Source: Citrobacter tructae (GTDB lineage: Bacteria > Pseudomonadota > Gammaproteobacteria > Enterobacterales > Enterobacteriaceae). Taken from it: 64,000 nt of DNA. Made by a program: the position numbers and the translations under genes. The DNA is taken from the NCBI RefSeq assembly GCF_004684345.1, contig NZ_CP038469.1, positions 3,348,001-3,412,000 of the forward strand, read 5' to 3'. The notes beneath the pieces were generated by a model that searched no databases, was not told where the DNA came from, and saw only the letters and a list, made by a program, of their open reading frames with translations. Below are positions 10,259-23,295 of the stretch, in pieces (the first letter of the stretch is position 1; each line of letters starts with the position of its first letter).

Positions 10259-11743
10259 ATGCTAAGCACTTCCTCGCTGTACGCCGCAATTGATTTAGGC
10301 TCGAATAGTTTTCATATGCTGGTTGTACGCGAGGTGGCGGGAAGCATCCAGACGCTCACGCGGATTAAACGCAAAGTACGTCTGGCCGCTGGCCTGAATA
10401 GTGATAATGCGCTCTCTGCTGAAGCCATGGAGCGCGGTTGGCAATGTCTACGCCTGTTCGCTGAACGTCTGCAGGATATTCCTCAGCCACAAATTCGTGT
10501 GGTCGCCACAGCAACACTGCGCATCGCCACCAATGCCGATGTTTTTATTGCTAAAGCGCAAGAGATCCTTGGCTGTGCCGTTCAGGTTATTAGTGGTGAA
10601 GAAGAAGCCCGGCTGATTTATCAGGGGGTAGCCCACACCACTGGCGGTGCCGATCAGCGCCTGGTCGTCGATATCGGCGGAGCCAGTACCGAACTGGTCA
10701 CCGGCTCCGGCGCACAAACGACCTCCTTGTTTAGCCTGTCAATGGGCTGCGTAACGTGGCTTGAACGGTATTTCACCGATCGTAATCTGGCACAGGAAAA
10801 CTTTGACGAGGCAGAGAAGGCGGCACGTGAAGTCCTGCGCCCTATCGCAGATAAGCTGCGTTTTCATGGCTGGAAAGTCTGCGTTGGCGCTTCTGGTACC
10901 GTACAGGCGCTACAGGAAATCATGATGGCGCAGGGCATGGACGAGCGCATTACGCTGGCAAAACTTCAGCAGTTAAAGCAGCGCGCCATTCATTGCGGAC
11001 GTCTTGAAGAGCTGGAAATTGAAGGATTAACGCTGGAACGTGCGCTAGTGTTCCCCAGTGGACTGGCAATCCTGATCGCGATTTTCACTGAGTTAAATAT
11101 CCAATGCATGACCCTCGCTGGCGGCGCATTACGTGAAGGCTTGGTCTATGGCATGCTGCACTTGCCGGTAGATCAAGATATTCGCAGCCGCACGTTGCGT
11201 AATATTCAGCGTCGATTTATGGTCGATACCGAGCAAGCCCATCGCGTTGCCAATTTAGCGGGTAAATTTTTCGAGCAGGTAGAAAAGAAGTGGCATCTTG
11301 ACGCGATAAGTCGCGAACTGCTACAAAGTGCCTGTCAGTTGCACGAAATAGGCTTGAGTGTGGAGTACAAGCAGGCACCGCTGCATGCCGCCTGGCTGGT
11401 GCGCAATCTCGATCTCCCAGGATATACCCCCGCACAGAAAAAACTGTTAGCTACGCTGTTACTCAACCAGACCAACCCGGTCGATCTCTCTTCGTTACAC
11501 CAGCAAAATGCCGTGCCGCCGCGCATCGCGGAACATCTTTGTCGTTTGCTACGTCTGGCGATCATTTTTGCCAGCCGTCGCCGGGACGATTTAGTGCCAG
11601 AAATTCATCTGGATGCGAAGAATGAACATCTTACGATAACGCTGCCTGAAGGCTGGTTGGCGCATCATCCGCTGGGTAAAGAGCTGATCGATCAGGAAAG
11701 CCAGTGGCAAAGCTATGTCCACTGGCCTTTAGAAGTTCGGTAA
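10259..11743 (+). CDS. gppA: Guanosine-5'-triphosphate,3'-diphosphate pyrophosphatase GppA
   Basis: 494 residues. Ppx/GppA phosphatase that converts pppGpp to ppGpp and also acts on polyphosphate. The actin/hexokinase-like phosphate loops are DLGSNSFHM near residue 14 and DIGGASTEL near 140. The conserved [11 protein letters not shown] follows in the N-terminal domain. The C-terminal domain is HD-like (residues about 310-494). The start [15 protein letters not shown] is close to K-12 MGSTSSLY. It forms an operon with rhlB and converges with rep. Confidence 0.95.
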   Translation: MLSTSSLYAAIDLGSNSFHMLVVREVAGSIQTLTRIKRKVRLAAGLNSDNALSAEAMERGWQCLRLFAERLQDIPQPQIRVVATATLRIATNADVFIAKAQEILGCAVQVISGEEEARLIYQGVAHTTGGADQRLVVDIGGASTELVTGSGAQTTSLFSLSMGCVTWLERYFTDRNLAQENFDEAEKAAREVLRPIADKLRFHGWKVCVGASGTVQALQEIMMAQGMDERITLAKLQQLKQRAIHCGRLEELEIEGLTLERALVFPSGLAILIAIFTELNIQCMTLAGGALREGLVYGMLHLPVDQDIRSRTLRNIQRRFMVDTEQAHRVANLAGKFFEQVEKKWHLDAISRELLQSACQLHEIGLSVEYKQAPLHAAWLVRNLDLPGYTPAQKKLLATLLLNQTNPVDLSSLHQQNAVPPRIAEHLCRLLRLAIIFASRRRDDLVPEIHLDAKNEHLTITLPEGWLAHHPLGKELIDQESQWQSYVHWPLEVR

Positions 11744-11756
11744 TGATTGTGATGTT

Positions 11757-11780
11757 GGATAGTGGCGTAACTGCCTATCC
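11757..11780. terminator. Possible shared stem-loop between gppA and rep
   Basis: GGATAG (11757-11762) pairs with CTATCC (11775-11780) in the 40-base space between the converging gppA and rep genes. There is no clear U tract on either side, so termination is only a possibility. Confidence 0.35.
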
Positions 11781-11783
11781 AGC

Positions 11784-14174
<2,391 letters not shown>

Positions 14175-14209
14175 TAAAAAACCCGGAGTCAGAATCTCCG
14201 GGTTTTTTA
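14175..14209. terminator. Bidirectional terminator between ppiC and ilvC
   Basis: ACCCGGAG (14181-14188) pairs with CTCCGGGT (14196-14203) around a seven-base loop. It is flanked by an A tract on the left and a T tract on the right, so it can serve ppiC on plus and ilvC on minus. Confidence 0.88.
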
Positions 14210-14229
14210 TTGCGGGTAGTGGCTACATC

Positions 14230-15705
14230 TTATCCGGCTACAGCAATACGTTTCATATCCGTCATATATCCACGCAGCTTCTGACCCACTTTCTCAATCG
14301 CATGACCACGAATTGCTTCGTTTACATCACGCAGTTGTGCGTTGTCTACCGCGCCTTCGGCAATCGCTTTGCCCAGATCGCCCGGCTGAATTTCAGTCAT
14401 AAACGCTTTCAGCAGCGGTACGCAAGCGTAAGAGAACAGGTAGTTACCGTATTCTGCGGTATCTGAAATTACCACGTTCATTTCATACAGACGTTTACGG
14501 GCGATGGTGTTGGCAATCAGCGGCAGCTCGTGCAGTGATTCGTAGTAAGCAGACTCTTCGATGATGCCGGAATCCACCATGGTTTCGAACGCCAGTTCGA
14601 CGCCCGCTTTGACCATTGCGATCATCAGAACACCTTTATCGAAGTACTCCTGCTCGCTGATTTTACCGTCAAACTGTGCTGCGGTTTCGAACGCAGTTTT
14701 ACCGGTCTCTTCACGCCAGGTCAGCAGTTTCTTATCGTCGTTAGCCCAGTCAGCCATCATGCCGGAGGAGAATTCGCCGGAGATGATGTCGTCCATGTGT
14801 TTCTGGAACAGCGGTGCCATGATCTCTTTCAGCTGCTCGGACAGCGCATAAGCACGCAGTTTAGCCGGGTTAGACAAACGGTCCATCATCAGAGTAATGC
14901 CGCCCTGCTTCAGCGCTTCGGTGATGGTCTCCCAGCCAAACTGAATCAGTTTTTCAGCGTAAGCCGGGTCGGTACCGTCTTCCACCAGCTTGTCAAAGCA
15001 CAGCAGAGAACCGGCCTGCAGCATGCCGCACAGGATAGTCTGCTCGCCCATCAGGTCAGATTTCACTTCCGCAACGAAGGAAGATTCCAGAACGCCCGCA
15101 CGGTGACCACCGGTCGCCGCTGCCCAGGCTTTAGCAATCGCCATGCCTTCGCCTTTCGGGTCGTTTTCCGGGTGAACCGCAATCAGCGTCGGTACGCCGA
15201 AACCACGTTTGTACTCTTCACGCACTTCGGTACCCGGGCACTTCGGCGCCACCATAACGACGGTGATATCTTTACGGATCTGCTCGCCCACTTCGACGAT
15301 GTTGAAGCCGTGAGAGTAACCCAGCGCCGCGCCGTCTTTCATCAGCGGTTGTACGGAACGCACAACGTCGGAGTGCTGTTTGTCTGGCGTCAGGTTAACC
15401 ACCAAATCCGCCTGTGGGATCAGCTCTTCGTAAGTACCGACTTTGAAGCCGTTTTCGGTCGCTTTACGCCAGGAAGCGCGCTTCTCGGCGATTGCTTCTT
15501 TACGCAGGGCATAGGCGATATCCAGACCGGAGTCACGCATGTTCAGGCCCTGGTTCAGACCCTGAGCGCCACAGCCAACGATAACCACTTTTTTACCCTG
15601 AAGGTAGCTTGCGCCGTCGGCGAATTCGTCGCGGCCCATAAAGCGACATTTACCCAGTTGCGCCAACTGCTGGCGCAGGTTCAGTGTATTAAAGTAGTTA
15701 GCCAT
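14230..15705 (-). CDS. ilvC: Ketol-acid reductoisomerase (class II)
   Basis: 491 residues, the long class II form of enteric bacteria. NADPH- and Mg-dependent isomerisation and reduction of acetolactate or acetohydroxybutyrate, the second common step of valine and isoleucine synthesis. The nucleotide-binding motif [13 protein letters not shown] is at about residues 36-48. The C-terminal knotted domain is duplicated, as expected for this length. It is transcribed divergently from its activator gene ilvY, which responds to the acetolactate substrates. Confidence 0.97.
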   Translation of the reverse strand: MANYFNTLNLRQQLAQLGKCRFMGRDEFADGASYLQGKKVVIVGCGAQGLNQGLNMRDSGLDIAYALRKEAIAEKRASWRKATENGFKVGTYEELIPQADLVVNLTPDKQHSDVVRSVQPLMKDGAALGYSHGFNIVEVGEQIRKDITVVMVAPKCPGTEVREEYKRGFGVPTLIAVHPENDPKGEGMAIAKAWAAATGGHRAGVLESSFVAEVKSDLMGEQTILCGMLQAGSLLCFDKLVEDGTDPAYAEKLIQFGWETITEALKQGGITLMMDRLSNPAKLRAYALSEQLKEIMAPLFQKHMDDIISGEFSSGMMADWANDDKKLLTWREETGKTAFETAAQFDGKISEQEYFDKGVLMIAMVKAGVELAFETMVDSGIIEESAYYESLHELPLIANTIARKRLYEMNVVISDTAEYGNYLFSYACVPLLKAFMTEIQPGDLGKAIAEGAVDNAQLRDVNEAIRGHAIEKVGQKLRGYMTDMKRIAVAG

Positions 15706-15818
15706 GATGGTGTACTCCGTGATGTTGTGTGTCTTATTGTTCGGTTCGCTTTTGCGAGATTGAATCCACTATATGACAGGAAATTTATTGCGGAAATTGA
15801 TATATTCACAACGTCACA

Positions 15819-15833
15819 TTGCAATTTCTGCAA
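15819..15833. promoter_or_regulatory. IlvY operator in the ilvY-ilvC intergenic region
   Basis: TTGCAATTTCTGCAA is an inverted repeat TTGCA-N5-TGCAA, fitting the LysR T-N11-A pattern, placed just upstream of ilvY in the 151-base divergent region. A weaker second half-site (TTGCGGAAATTGA, near 15788) lies toward ilvC. In E. coli IlvY binds two such sites to repress itself and to activate ilvC. Confidence 0.65.
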
Positions 15834-15856
15834 CGTAAAAATAAAGAGGCGAGTCG

Positions 15857-16747
15857 GTGGATTTACGCGATCTGAAAACCTTCCTGCATCTGGCCGAAAG
15901 TCGCCATTTTGGCCGCAGCGCGCGGGCGATGCACGTCAGTCCTTCCACGCTGTCCCGGCAGATTCAGCGGCTCGAAGAGGATCTCGGGCAGGCGCTGTTT
16001 GTGCGCGATAACCGCACAGTAACGCTGACCGAAGCCGGGGAAGAGCTGCGCATTTTTGCCCAGCAGACGCTGTTGCAGTATCAGCAACTCCGTCACACCA
16101 TCGATCAGCAAGGGCCGTCGCTGTCGGGCGAACTGCATATTTTCTGTTCGGTAACCGCCGCCTACAGCCACCTGCCACCGATCCTTGACCGTTTTCGCGC
16201 CGAACACCCGTCGGTCGAAATTAAGCTTTCCACCGGCGATGCCGCCGATGCCATGGAAAAAGTGGTCACCGGAGAAGCAGACCTGGCGATAGCCGGAAAA
16301 CCGGAAACACTGCCCGGTGCAGTCGCGTTCTCGATGCTGGAAAATCTGGCGGTGGTGTTGATCGCCCCGGCACTGCCCTGCCCGGTGCGCAATCAGGTGT
16401 CCGTCGATGTCCCCGACTGGTCAACGGTGCCGTTTATTATGGCCGACCAGGGACCGGTGCGGCGCCGCATTGAGCTGTGGTTCCGCCGCCATAAAATCAG
16501 TAATCCGTCGATTTATGCCACGGTCGGCGGTCATGAGGCAATGGTGTCAATGGTGGCACTGGGTTGCGGCGTGGCGCTACTGCCAGAAGTGGTACTGGAA
16601 AATAGCCCGGAGCCAGTGCGCAACCGCGTGATGATTTTAGAACGCAGCGACGAGAAAACACCGTTTGAGCTGGGCGTCTGCGCACAAAAAAAGCGGCTGC
16701 ATGAGCCGCTGATTGATGCGTTCTGGAAGATATTGCCAAACCACTAA
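15857..16747 (+). CDS. ilvY: LysR-type regulator IlvY, activator of ilvC
   Basis: 296 residues from a GTG start (GTG GAT TTA CGC). The N-terminal winged helix-turn-helix (about 1-60, ESRHFGRSARAMHVSPSTLS) precedes the periplasmic-binding-like inducer domain. Activates ilvC in response to acetolactate and acetohydroxybutyrate and represses its own gene. The frame ends with TAA overlapping the ilvA stop, so the 3' ends of the convergent ilvY and ilvA overlap by four bases with no space for a terminator. Confidence 0.95.
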   Translation: MDLRDLKTFLHLAESRHFGRSARAMHVSPSTLSRQIQRLEEDLGQALFVRDNRTVTLTEAGEELRIFAQQTLLQYQQLRHTIDQQGPSLSGELHIFCSVTAAYSHLPPILDRFRAEHPSVEIKLSTGDAADAMEKVVTGEADLAIAGKPETLPGAVAFSMLENLAVVLIAPALPCPVRNQVSVDVPDWSTVPFIMADQGPVRRRIELWFRRHKISNPSIYATVGGHEAMVSMVALGCGVALLPEVVLENSPEPVRNRVMILERSDEKTPFELGVCAQKKRLHEPLIDAFWKILPNH

Positions 16748-18288
16748 CCCGCCAGAAAGAACCTGAACGCAGGGTTACAACTCTCATCGTGGCAGTCGTA
16801 GCCCAGTTCGTTGATCCGCGTTTCAAAATCCGGTTCATGATCGCCCAGTTCAAACGCCGCCAGCACGCGCCCGTAGTCAGTGCCATGGCTGCGGTAATGG
16901 AACAGGGAAATATTCCAGTGGGTCCCTAAAGTATGCAGAAACTTCAACAGCGCACCTGGAGACTCCGGGAATTCAAAGCTGTACAGACGTTCTTGTAGCG
17001 GCTTAGAGGGACGTCCTCCGACCATATAGCGCACGTGCAGCTTGGCCATTTCATCATCAGACAGATCCACAACGCTGTAACCGCCGTCGCTGAGCAACTG
17101 GAGGATTTCTTTACGCTCTTCCAGACCACGACTCAGGCGTACGCCGACAAAAATGCAGGCGTCCTTCGCATCAGCAAAACGGTAATTAAACTCGGTCACT
17201 GAACGTCCACCCAGCAGTTGGCAGAATTTCAGGAAACTGCCCTTCTCTTCCGGGATGGTCACCGCCAGCAGCGCTTCGCGTTGTTCCCCCAGCTCGCAGC
17301 GTTCAGACACGTAGCGCAGACCGTGGAAGTTAACGTTCGCACCGGACAGCACATGTGCCAGTCGTTCACCGCGAATATTGTGCTGGGCGATGTATTTTTT
17401 CATGCCCGCCAGCGCCAGTGCGCCAGACGGCTCCGCCACCGCACGCACGTCCTCAAACAGATCTTTCATCGCCGCACAGATAGCATCGCTATCGACGGTA
17501 ATAATATCGTCAAGATATTCCTGGCACAGGCGGAAAGTTTCATCGCCGATGCGTTTCACCGCCACGCCTTCCGCAAACAGCCCCACGCGCGGCAGATCCA
17601 CAGGATGACCCGCATCCAGCGCCGCTTTCAGGCAGGCTGAATCTTCGGCTTCAACGGCAATCACTTTGATTTGCGGCATCAGTTGTTTGATCAGCACCGC
17701 CACGCCTGCCGCTAATCCGCCACCGCCAACTGGCACGAACACACGGTCAAGATGGGCATCCTGCTGCAGCAACTCCAGTGCCAGCGTGCCCTGTCCGGCA
17801 ATAACCATCGGATGATCAAACGGCGGCACCCAGGTAAAACCCTGCTGCTGCGATAGTTCAATCGCTTTGGCTTTGGCCTCATCAAAATTCGCACCGTGCA
17901 GCAGCACTTCGCCACCGAAGCTGCGAACGGCATCGACTTTGATATCTGCGGTGGCCGTTGGCATGACAATCAGCGCCTTCACGCCTAATCGTGCAGAAGA
18001 GAAAGCTACGCCCTGGGCATGGTTTCCTGCCGACGCGGTGATCACACCATGTGCTTTTTGCGCTTCGGTCAGACCCGCCATCATGGCGTAGGCACCGCGC
18101 AGCTTGAAGCTATGAACGGGCTGTCGGTCTTCGCGCTTCACCAGAATTACGTTGTCGAGGCGCGAAGAGAGTTTTTCCATTTTTTGCAGCGGCGTGACCT
18201 GCACCGCTTCATAGACCGGTGCACGCAGCACCGCTCTAAGATACTCAGCGCCCTCAGGAGCTGCTGACAGGGGTTGTGAATCAGCCAT
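16744..18288 (-). CDS. ilvA: Threonine deaminase, biosynthetic
   Basis: 514 residues from MADSQPLSAAPEGAEYLRAV. PLP enzyme that converts threonine to 2-oxobutanoate, the first step of isoleucine synthesis. The PLP lysine is K62 in HSFKLRGAY; the phosphate-binding glycine loop is PVGGGGLAAG near residue 190. Two C-terminal ACT-like regulatory repeats (from about 330) bind isoleucine (inhibitor) and valine (activator). The frame is open 58 codons further upstream into ilvD, but homology and the ilvD stop fix this start. It lies four bases after ilvD. Confidence 0.97.
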   Translation of the reverse strand: MADSQPLSAAPEGAEYLRAVLRAPVYEAVQVTPLQKMEKLSSRLDNVILVKREDRQPVHSFKLRGAYAMMAGLTEAQKAHGVITASAGNHAQGVAFSSARLGVKALIVMPTATADIKVDAVRSFGGEVLLHGANFDEAKAKAIELSQQQGFTWVPPFDHPMVIAGQGTLALELLQQDAHLDRVFVPVGGGGLAAGVAVLIKQLMPQIKVIAVEAEDSACLKAALDAGHPVDLPRVGLFAEGVAVKRIGDETFRLCQEYLDDIITVDSDAICAAMKDLFEDVRAVAEPSGALALAGMKKYIAQHNIRGERLAHVLSGANVNFHGLRYVSERCELGEQREALLAVTIPEEKGSFLKFCQLLGGRSVTEFNYRFADAKDACIFVGVRLSRGLEERKEILQLLSDGGYSVVDLSDDEMAKLHVRYMVGGRPSKPLQERLYSFEFPESPGALLKFLHTLGTHWNISLFHYRSHGTDYGRVLAAFELGDHEPDFETRINELGYDCHDESCNPAFRFFLAG

Positions 18289-18292
18289 GGCA

Positions 18293-20143
18293 TTAGCCCC
18301 CCAGCTTCGATTTATCGCGTACCGCGCCTTTATCAGCACTGGTTGCCAGGCTGGCGTAGGCGCGCAACGCGAAGGAGACCTGACGCTGGCGATCTTTTGG
18401 CGTCCAGGCTTTATCGCCGCGGGCTTGCTGCGCTTCACGGCGGGCCGCAATCTCCGCATCACTCAACAGCAGTTGGATACCACGATTCGGGATATCAATC
18501 GCAATCATGTCACCATCTTCGATAATCGCAATGTTGCCGCCGCTCGCCGCTTCCGGTGAAACGTGACCGATGGACAGACCCGACGTACCGCCGGAGAAAC
18601 GCCCGTCGGTGATCAATGCACAGGCCTTGCCGAGACCCATCGATTTCAGGAAGGTGGTTGGATAGAGCATCTCCTGCATGCCCGGCCCGCCTTTCGGCCC
18701 TTCGTAGCGGATCACTACCACGTCACCTGCCACCACTTTGCCGCCGAGAATGGCTTCAACGGCATCGTCCTGACTTTCGTAGACTTTCGCTGGGCCGGTG
18801 AATTTCAGGATGCTGTCATCCACGCCTGCGGTTTTCACAATACAGCCGTTTTCCGCGAAGTTACCGTACAGCACGGCCAGACCGCCGTCTTTGCTGTAAG
18901 CATGTTCCAGAGAACGAATACAACCTTCGGCGCGATCGTCATCCAGCGTATCCCAGCGGCAATCCTGCGAGAACGCCTGCGTTGTACGAACGCCCGCTGG
19001 ACCGGCGCGGAACATCTTTTTCACCGCGTCATCCTGAGTCAGCATGACATCATAGCGATCCAGGGTTTGTGGCAAGGTCAGCCCCAGCACGTTTTTCACG
19101 TTGCGGTTCAGCAGTTCGGCTCTGTCCAGCTCGCCTAAGATCCCCAGAACACCGCCCGCGCGGTGGACGTCTTCCATATGGTATTTCTGGGTACTCGGCG
19201 CGACTTTACACAACTGCGGCACTTTGCGGGACAATTTATCGATATCACTCATGGTGAAGTCGATTTCCGCTTCCTGTGCGGCAGCCAGCAAGTGCAGAAC
19301 AGTGTTGGTGGAACCGCCCATGGCGATATCCAGGGTCATAGCATTTTCAAACGCCGCCTTATTGGCGATATTGCGCGGCAGCGCGGAATCATCATTTTGC
19401 TCATAATAGCGTTTGGTCAGCTCAACAATACGTGAACCCGCATTGAGGAACAGTTGTTTACGGTCGGCGTGTGTTGCCAACAGCGAACCGTTACCCGGCT
19501 GCGACAGGCCCAGCGCTTCAGTCAGGCAGTTCATCGAGTTGGCCGTGAACATACCGGAACAGGAGCCACAGGTCGGGCAGGCAGAACGCTCAATCTGATC
19601 GCTTTGGGAATCAGAGACTTTCGGGTCCGCACCCTGAATCATCGCATCCACCAGATCGAGTTTAATGATCTGATCGGAGAGCTTGGTTTTACCCGCTTCC
19701 ATTGGGCCACCGGACACAAAAATCACCGGAATGTTCAGGCGCAGCGAGGCCATTAACATCCCCGGGGTGATTTTGTCGCAGTTAGAGATACAGACCATCG
19801 CATCAGCGCAGTGGGCGTTCACCATGTACTCCACCGAGTCGGCGATCAGTTCGCGCGACGGCAGGGAATACAGCATGCCTCCGTGGCCCATGGCGATACC
19901 GTCATCCACGGCGATGGTATTAAACTCTTTCGCCACGCCACCGGAAGCTTCGATCTGTTCGGCAACCAGTTTACCGAGATCGCGCAGATGCACGTGGCCC
20001 GGCACGAACTGGGTAAAGGAGTTCACAACGGCAATAATCGGCTTACCGAAGTCATCATCGGTCATCCCGGTGGCGCGCCACAACGCGCGGGCTCCCGCCA
20101 TATTGCGGCCATGTGTGGTGGTGGCGGAACGGTACTTAGGCAT
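18293..20143 (-). CDS. ilvD: Dihydroxy-acid dehydratase
   Basis: 616 residues. Iron-sulfur dehydratase that converts dihydroxy-isovalerate and dihydroxy-methylvalerate to the 2-oxo acids of valine and isoleucine synthesis. Cluster ligands lie in [12 protein letters not shown] (about 122-133) and [18 protein letters not shown] (about 193-210). The conserved C-terminal [10 protein letters not shown] is near residue 517. Its oxygen-labile cluster is known from the family. It sits between ilvE (60 bases upstream) and ilvA. Confidence 0.97.
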   Translation of the reverse strand: MPKYRSATTTHGRNMAGARALWRATGMTDDDFGKPIIAVVNSFTQFVPGHVHLRDLGKLVAEQIEASGGVAKEFNTIAVDDGIAMGHGGMLYSLPSRELIADSVEYMVNAHCADAMVCISNCDKITPGMLMASLRLNIPVIFVSGGPMEAGKTKLSDQIIKLDLVDAMIQGADPKVSDSQSDQIERSACPTCGSCSGMFTANSMNCLTEALGLSQPGNGSLLATHADRKQLFLNAGSRIVELTKRYYEQNDDSALPRNIANKAAFENAMTLDIAMGGSTNTVLHLLAAAQEAEIDFTMSDIDKLSRKVPQLCKVAPSTQKYHMEDVHRAGGVLGILGELDRAELLNRNVKNVLGLTLPQTLDRYDVMLTQDDAVKKMFRAGPAGVRTTQAFSQDCRWDTLDDDRAEGCIRSLEHAYSKDGGLAVLYGNFAENGCIVKTAGVDDSILKFTGPAKVYESQDDAVEAILGGKVVAGDVVVIRYEGPKGGPGMQEMLYPTTFLKSMGLGKACALITDGRFSGGTSGLSIGHVSPEAASGGNIAIIEDGDMIAIDIPNRGIQLLLSDAEIAARREAQQARGDKAWTPKDRQRQVSFALRAYASLATSADKGAVRDKSKLGG

Positions 20144-20203
20144 GCTTTGTTTACTCCCGTCTGTCTAATAAATGGGGCGGTGCGTGCCGTCCCAAATTTA
20201 TGT

Positions 20204-21133
20204 TTATTGATTAACCTGATCTAACCAGCCGTATTTATCTTCCGTTTCACCAGTGAAGAGGCCAAAGAAGGCTTGCTGGATACGTTTGGTCACCGGGCCA
20301 CAACGGCCTTCGCCCACCTGGATACCGTCAACGCTGCGTACTGGGGTGATTTCTGCCGCAGTACCGGACATGAACACTTCGTCGGCCAGGTACAGAGATT
20401 CGCGGGACAGCACCTGCTCACGCACTTCGATATCGAGGTCTTTCGCCAGCTTGATGATCGCGTCACGGGTGATGCCTGGCAGCGCGGATGAGGTAAACGG
20501 CGGGGTAAACAGAATGCCGTCTTTAACTTCAAACAGGTTTTCACCCGCGCCTTCGGAGATGTAGCCATTCACATCCAGCGCAATACCTTCCTGATAACCA
20601 TGACGACGCGCTTCGCTACCTACCAGCAGCGAAGACAGATAGTTACCGCCCGCTTTAGCTGCGGTAGGGATGGTGTTCGGCGCAACGCGGTTCCAGGAAG
20701 AAACCATCGCGTCGATCCCCTGTTCCAGCGCTTCAGCACCGAGGTAAGCTCCCCACGGGAACGCAGCAATAATCACGTCAGTGGTGTATCCCGCAGGCGG
20801 GTTCACACCCATCCCGACATCGCCAACAAACACCAGCGGGCGGATGTACGCACTGGTCAGATTATTTTTGCGGATCACCGCACGGCAAGCTTCCATCAAC
20901 TCATCAACGCTCTGAGAAACAGGAAAACGATAAATCTTGGCTGAATCACGCAGACGCTGCATGTGTTCGCGATGACGGAACACCACCGGCCCTTTGTGAG
21001 AGTCGTAGCAACGGATACCTTCAAATACTGACGTACCGTAGTGCAGCGCGTGAGACATCACGTGGACCTTCGCGTCTTCCCAACGAATCATCTCGCCATT
21101 GGACCAAATGAAATCAGCTTTTTTCGTCGTCAT
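20204..21133 (-). CDS. ilvE: Branched-chain amino acid aminotransferase
   Basis: 309 residues. Fold-type IV PLP transaminase that performs the last step of valine, isoleucine and leucine synthesis. The PLP lysine is K160 in PTAAKAGGNY. The class IV signature follows in the EGAGENLFEVKDG region near residue 194. It follows ilvM by 17 bases in the ilvLXGMEDA operon. Confidence 0.97.
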   Translation of the reverse strand: MTTKKADFIWSNGEMIRWEDAKVHVMSHALHYGTSVFEGIRCYDSHKGPVVFRHREHMQRLRDSAKIYRFPVSQSVDELMEACRAVIRKNNLTSAYIRPLVFVGDVGMGVNPPAGYTTDVIIAAFPWGAYLGAEALEQGIDAMVSSWNRVAPNTIPTAAKAGGNYLSSLLVGSEARRHGYQEGIALDVNGYISEGAGENLFEVKDGILFTPPFTSSALPGITRDAIIKLAKDLDIEVREQVLSRESLYLADEVFMSGTAAEITPVRSVDGIQVGEGRCGPVTKRIQQAFFGLFTGETEDKYGWLDQVNQ

Positions 21134-21150
21134 TTTTCTTCCTTTTGCGC

Positions 21151-21414
21151 TCAGGCGCGAATTTGTTGTGATGTGGTTGTGCTCTGGCAGATTGCAACAT
21201 GTGCAACATCTACCAGTTTACTTAACTGACTAAACAGTAAGTCGACCGACCGTGGGCTGGCAACGGTCAATTCAATATTTATATTCTGCGCATCGCTGGC
21301 GGCTTCCATATTCATGGAGCACACCTGAAAACCACGATGACGTACCACGCGTAAAACACGTTCTAATGTTTCCGGATTGAAACGAGCCTCAACGGCGACC
21401 TGATGTTGCATCAT
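21151..21414 (-). CDS. ilvM: Acetolactate synthase II, small subunit
   Basis: 87 residues, almost the same as E. coli IlvM. A single ACT-like domain that stabilises and activates the IlvG catalytic subunit; AHAS II is not inhibited by valine. The start overlaps the ilvG stop by four bases (ATGA), so translation is probably coupled, in line with a stoichiometric complex. Confidence 0.96.
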   Translation of the reverse strand: MMQHQVAVEARFNPETLERVLRVVRHRGFQVCSMNMEAASDAQNINIELTVASPRSVDLLFSQLSKLVDVAHVAICQSTTTSQQIRA

Positions 21415-23057
21415 GATGATTTCTCCAGCATTTCTGAGTTACTGGCACCAGGCGGTACCAGAGGCCAAACATTCTCAAGTTCGTCGATTGAGACATGAAG
21501 CAGGTATGGCCCCTTACTGTTCAGCATGGTGTCGAGTGCCGCTTCAACCTGGTCTTTACGGGTGATATGTTGGCCTGGGATGCCAAAGGCGCTGGCCAAC
21601 ATAAGGAAATCGGGGTTATCGGTAAGAGTGGTTTCGCTATAACGTTCCTGGAAAAACAGCTGCTGCCATTGTCGAACCATGCCTAATCGCTGGTTGTCGA
21701 GTAAGACGATCTTCAGCGGCAACTGCTTGCGTTTTACAGTGCCCAGCTCCTGTACATTCATCATGAAAGAGCCGTCACCGGAGATACAGATTACCGTATC
21801 GTCCGGACGGGCCACCTGCGCGCCCACGGCCGCTGGTAAGCCAAAGCCCATCGTCCCCAGGCCGCTGGAGGTGATGAAGTTCTCCGGGCGAGTGTAGGCC
21901 ATATGTTGTGCTGACCACATCTGATGCTGACCTACATCCGTCGTCACTACGCTATCCGTAGGTTTGCGATCGGACAACTGTTTTAACAACAGCGGCGCGT
22001 AAATAGCCTCGCCCGGATGATCGTAGCGCCAGGCATGTTCTGCGCGCATATCAGCTGTATGCTGGCACCATTCGTTGATGGTCAGCGGTTGTTGTAATGC
22101 GGGTAACAGCGTATTCAAATCACCCTGCAGCGCAACGTGTGCCTGACGCAGTTTGTTCATCTCAGCCGGATCGATATCCATGTGGATCACGCTGGCATTG
22201 GGGGCAAAGGTGTTCAGCTTGCCGGTCACCCGGTCATCAAAACGAGCGCCAACGGCAATCAGCAAATCACACTCCTGCACCGCAAAGTTTGCCGCTTTAG
22301 TGCCGTGCATTCCCAGCATGCCCAGATAATACGGGTAATCCGCATCAACGGCGCCCAGACCTTTCAGTGTGCAGGCGACCGGTATTTGGGTAAGCGCGAT
22401 AAACTCACGCAGGGCCGGAACCGCCTGCGCCATCCCTACGCCTCCCCCTACGTACAATACCGGCTTCTGTGCCTTTGCCAGCATCTTACGAGCTTGTTCA
22501 ACTTCAGCATGTGGGAAAGCTGCTGCGTTTTCGACGGTGGTGAAATACGGCTCCAGCGTACCGCTGGCCAACTGGATATCTTTTGGGATATCAACCAAAA
22601 CCGGGCCAGGACGACCGGAATTTGCCACGGCGAAAGCCTCAGCCATGATACGCGGCAGTTCTTCCAGCGACTGCACAAGAAAGCTGTGTTTGGTGCAGGA
22701 CAGCGACATGCCGAGCACGTCCACTTCCTGGAACGCATCGGTACCGATAAACGAGGAAGAGACCTGGCCAGTGATCGCCACAACGGGAACGGAATCTAAC
22801 AGCGCATCAGCCAGGCCGGTGATCAGGTTGGTTGCACCAGGACCGGAAGTGGCGATACAGACCCCAGTTTTACCGGTTGAGCGAGCATAACCAATCGCCG
22901 CCATCGCCGCACCCTGCTCATGTCGGCACAACAAGTGTTCTACGCCGCCGTCATACAACGTATCGTAAACCGGCATAATTGCGCCACCGGGATAACCAAA
23001 GACGGTGTTAACCCCTTGTGCACGCAACGCATGTACCACCCACTGTGCCCCATTCAT
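21411..23057 (-). CDS. ilvG: Acetolactate synthase II, large catalytic subunit (intact)
   Basis: 548 residues, uninterrupted. TPP-, FAD- and Mg-dependent enzyme that joins two pyruvates, or pyruvate and 2-oxobutanoate. The catalytic glutamate is E47 in RHEQGA. The TPP/Mg motif [14 protein letters not shown] starts near residue 425. K-12 carries a frameshift that inactivates this gene and makes it valine-sensitive; this copy is open throughout, so AHAS II should be active and growth valine-resistant. First large gene after the attenuator. Confidence 0.97.
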   Translation of the reverse strand: MNGAQWVVHALRAQGVNTVFGYPGGAIMPVYDTLYDGGVEHLLCRHEQGAAMAAIGYARSTGKTGVCIATSGPGATNLITGLADALLDSVPVVAITGQVSSSFIGTDAFQEVDVLGMSLSCTKHSFLVQSLEELPRIMAEAFAVANSGRPGPVLVDIPKDIQLASGTLEPYFTTVENAAAFPHAEVEQARKMLAKAQKPVLYVGGGVGMAQAVPALREFIALTQIPVACTLKGLGAVDADYPYYLGMLGMHGTKAANFAVQECDLLIAVGARFDDRVTGKLNTFAPNASVIHMDIDPAEMNKLRQAHVALQGDLNTLLPALQQPLTINEWCQHTADMRAEHAWRYDHPGEAIYAPLLLKQLSDRKPTDSVVTTDVGQHQMWSAQHMAYTRPENFITSSGLGTMGFGLPAAVGAQVARPDDTVICISGDGSFMMNVQELGTVKRKQLPLKIVLLDNQRLGMVRQWQQLFFQERYSETTLTDNPDFLMLASAFGIPGQHITRKDQVEAALDTMLNSKGPYLLHVSIDELENVWPLVPPGASNSEMLEKSS

Positions 23058-23059
23058 AG

Positions 23060-23110
23060 TTACATCCCCGCCGTAAATCTTGAGAAACAGAATTTTATGC
23101 TAGCGTTCAC
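23060..23110 (-). CDS. ilvX: Small peptide IlvX between the attenuator and ilvG
   Basis: A 16-codon frame from GTG that ends two bases before the ilvG ATG. It reads (M)[15 protein letters not shown], and the core KFCFSRF matches the E. coli IlvX microprotein as I recall it. A purine-rich GAGGGG lies about 7 bases upstream of the GTG. The function is unknown. K-12 uses ATG. The frame could serve translational coupling into ilvG, but its core is conserved at the residue level. Confidence 0.55.
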   Translation of the reverse strand: MNASIKFCFSRFTAGM

Positions 23111-23140
23111 TTTCTGCCCCTCGTTTAAGTTTTTAAGGTC

Positions 23141-23172
23141 AAAAAAAACCCCCGAACCTTTCGGTGCGGGGG
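23141..23172 (-). terminator. ilv operon attenuator terminator
   Basis: On the minus strand CCCCCGCACC pairs with GGTTCGGGGG (one mismatch), followed by a run of eight U. It lies 25 bases after the ilvL stop codon, before ilvX and ilvG. This is the classical attenuator hairpin; stalling of ribosomes at the Ile, Val and Leu codons of ilvL should favour the antiterminator. Confidence 0.9.
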
Positions 23173-23196
23173 TCTTAGTTCGTTAAGGCTTGTTTT

Positions 23197-23295
23197 CTAA
23201 GCCTTTCCTCGTCCAAGTGCAGCCCCGCACGGTGGGATAATAATCACCACCACGCTAATCACGACCAGGCTAATCACTCGTAGAAGGGCTGTCAT
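23197..23295 (-). CDS. ilvL: ilvGMEDA leader peptide IlvL
   Basis: A 32-residue peptide, beginning MTALLRVISLVVISVVVIII and ending AALGRGKA. It is extremely rich in the regulating amino acids (about five Ile, six Val and four Leu), the signature of multivalent attenuation of the ilv operon. It matches the E. coli leader peptide residue for residue as far as I can recall. It is followed by the attenuator hairpin. Confidence 0.93.
   Translation of the reverse strand: MTALLRVISLVVISVVVIIIPPCGAALGRGKA

Noticed and set aside
14797..16011. A 404-codon plus-strand frame opposite ilvC and into ilvY
   Set aside because: It is the mirror of ilvC codon use, crosses the ilvY-ilvC operator region and gives low-complexity His/Arg/Gln-rich protein.
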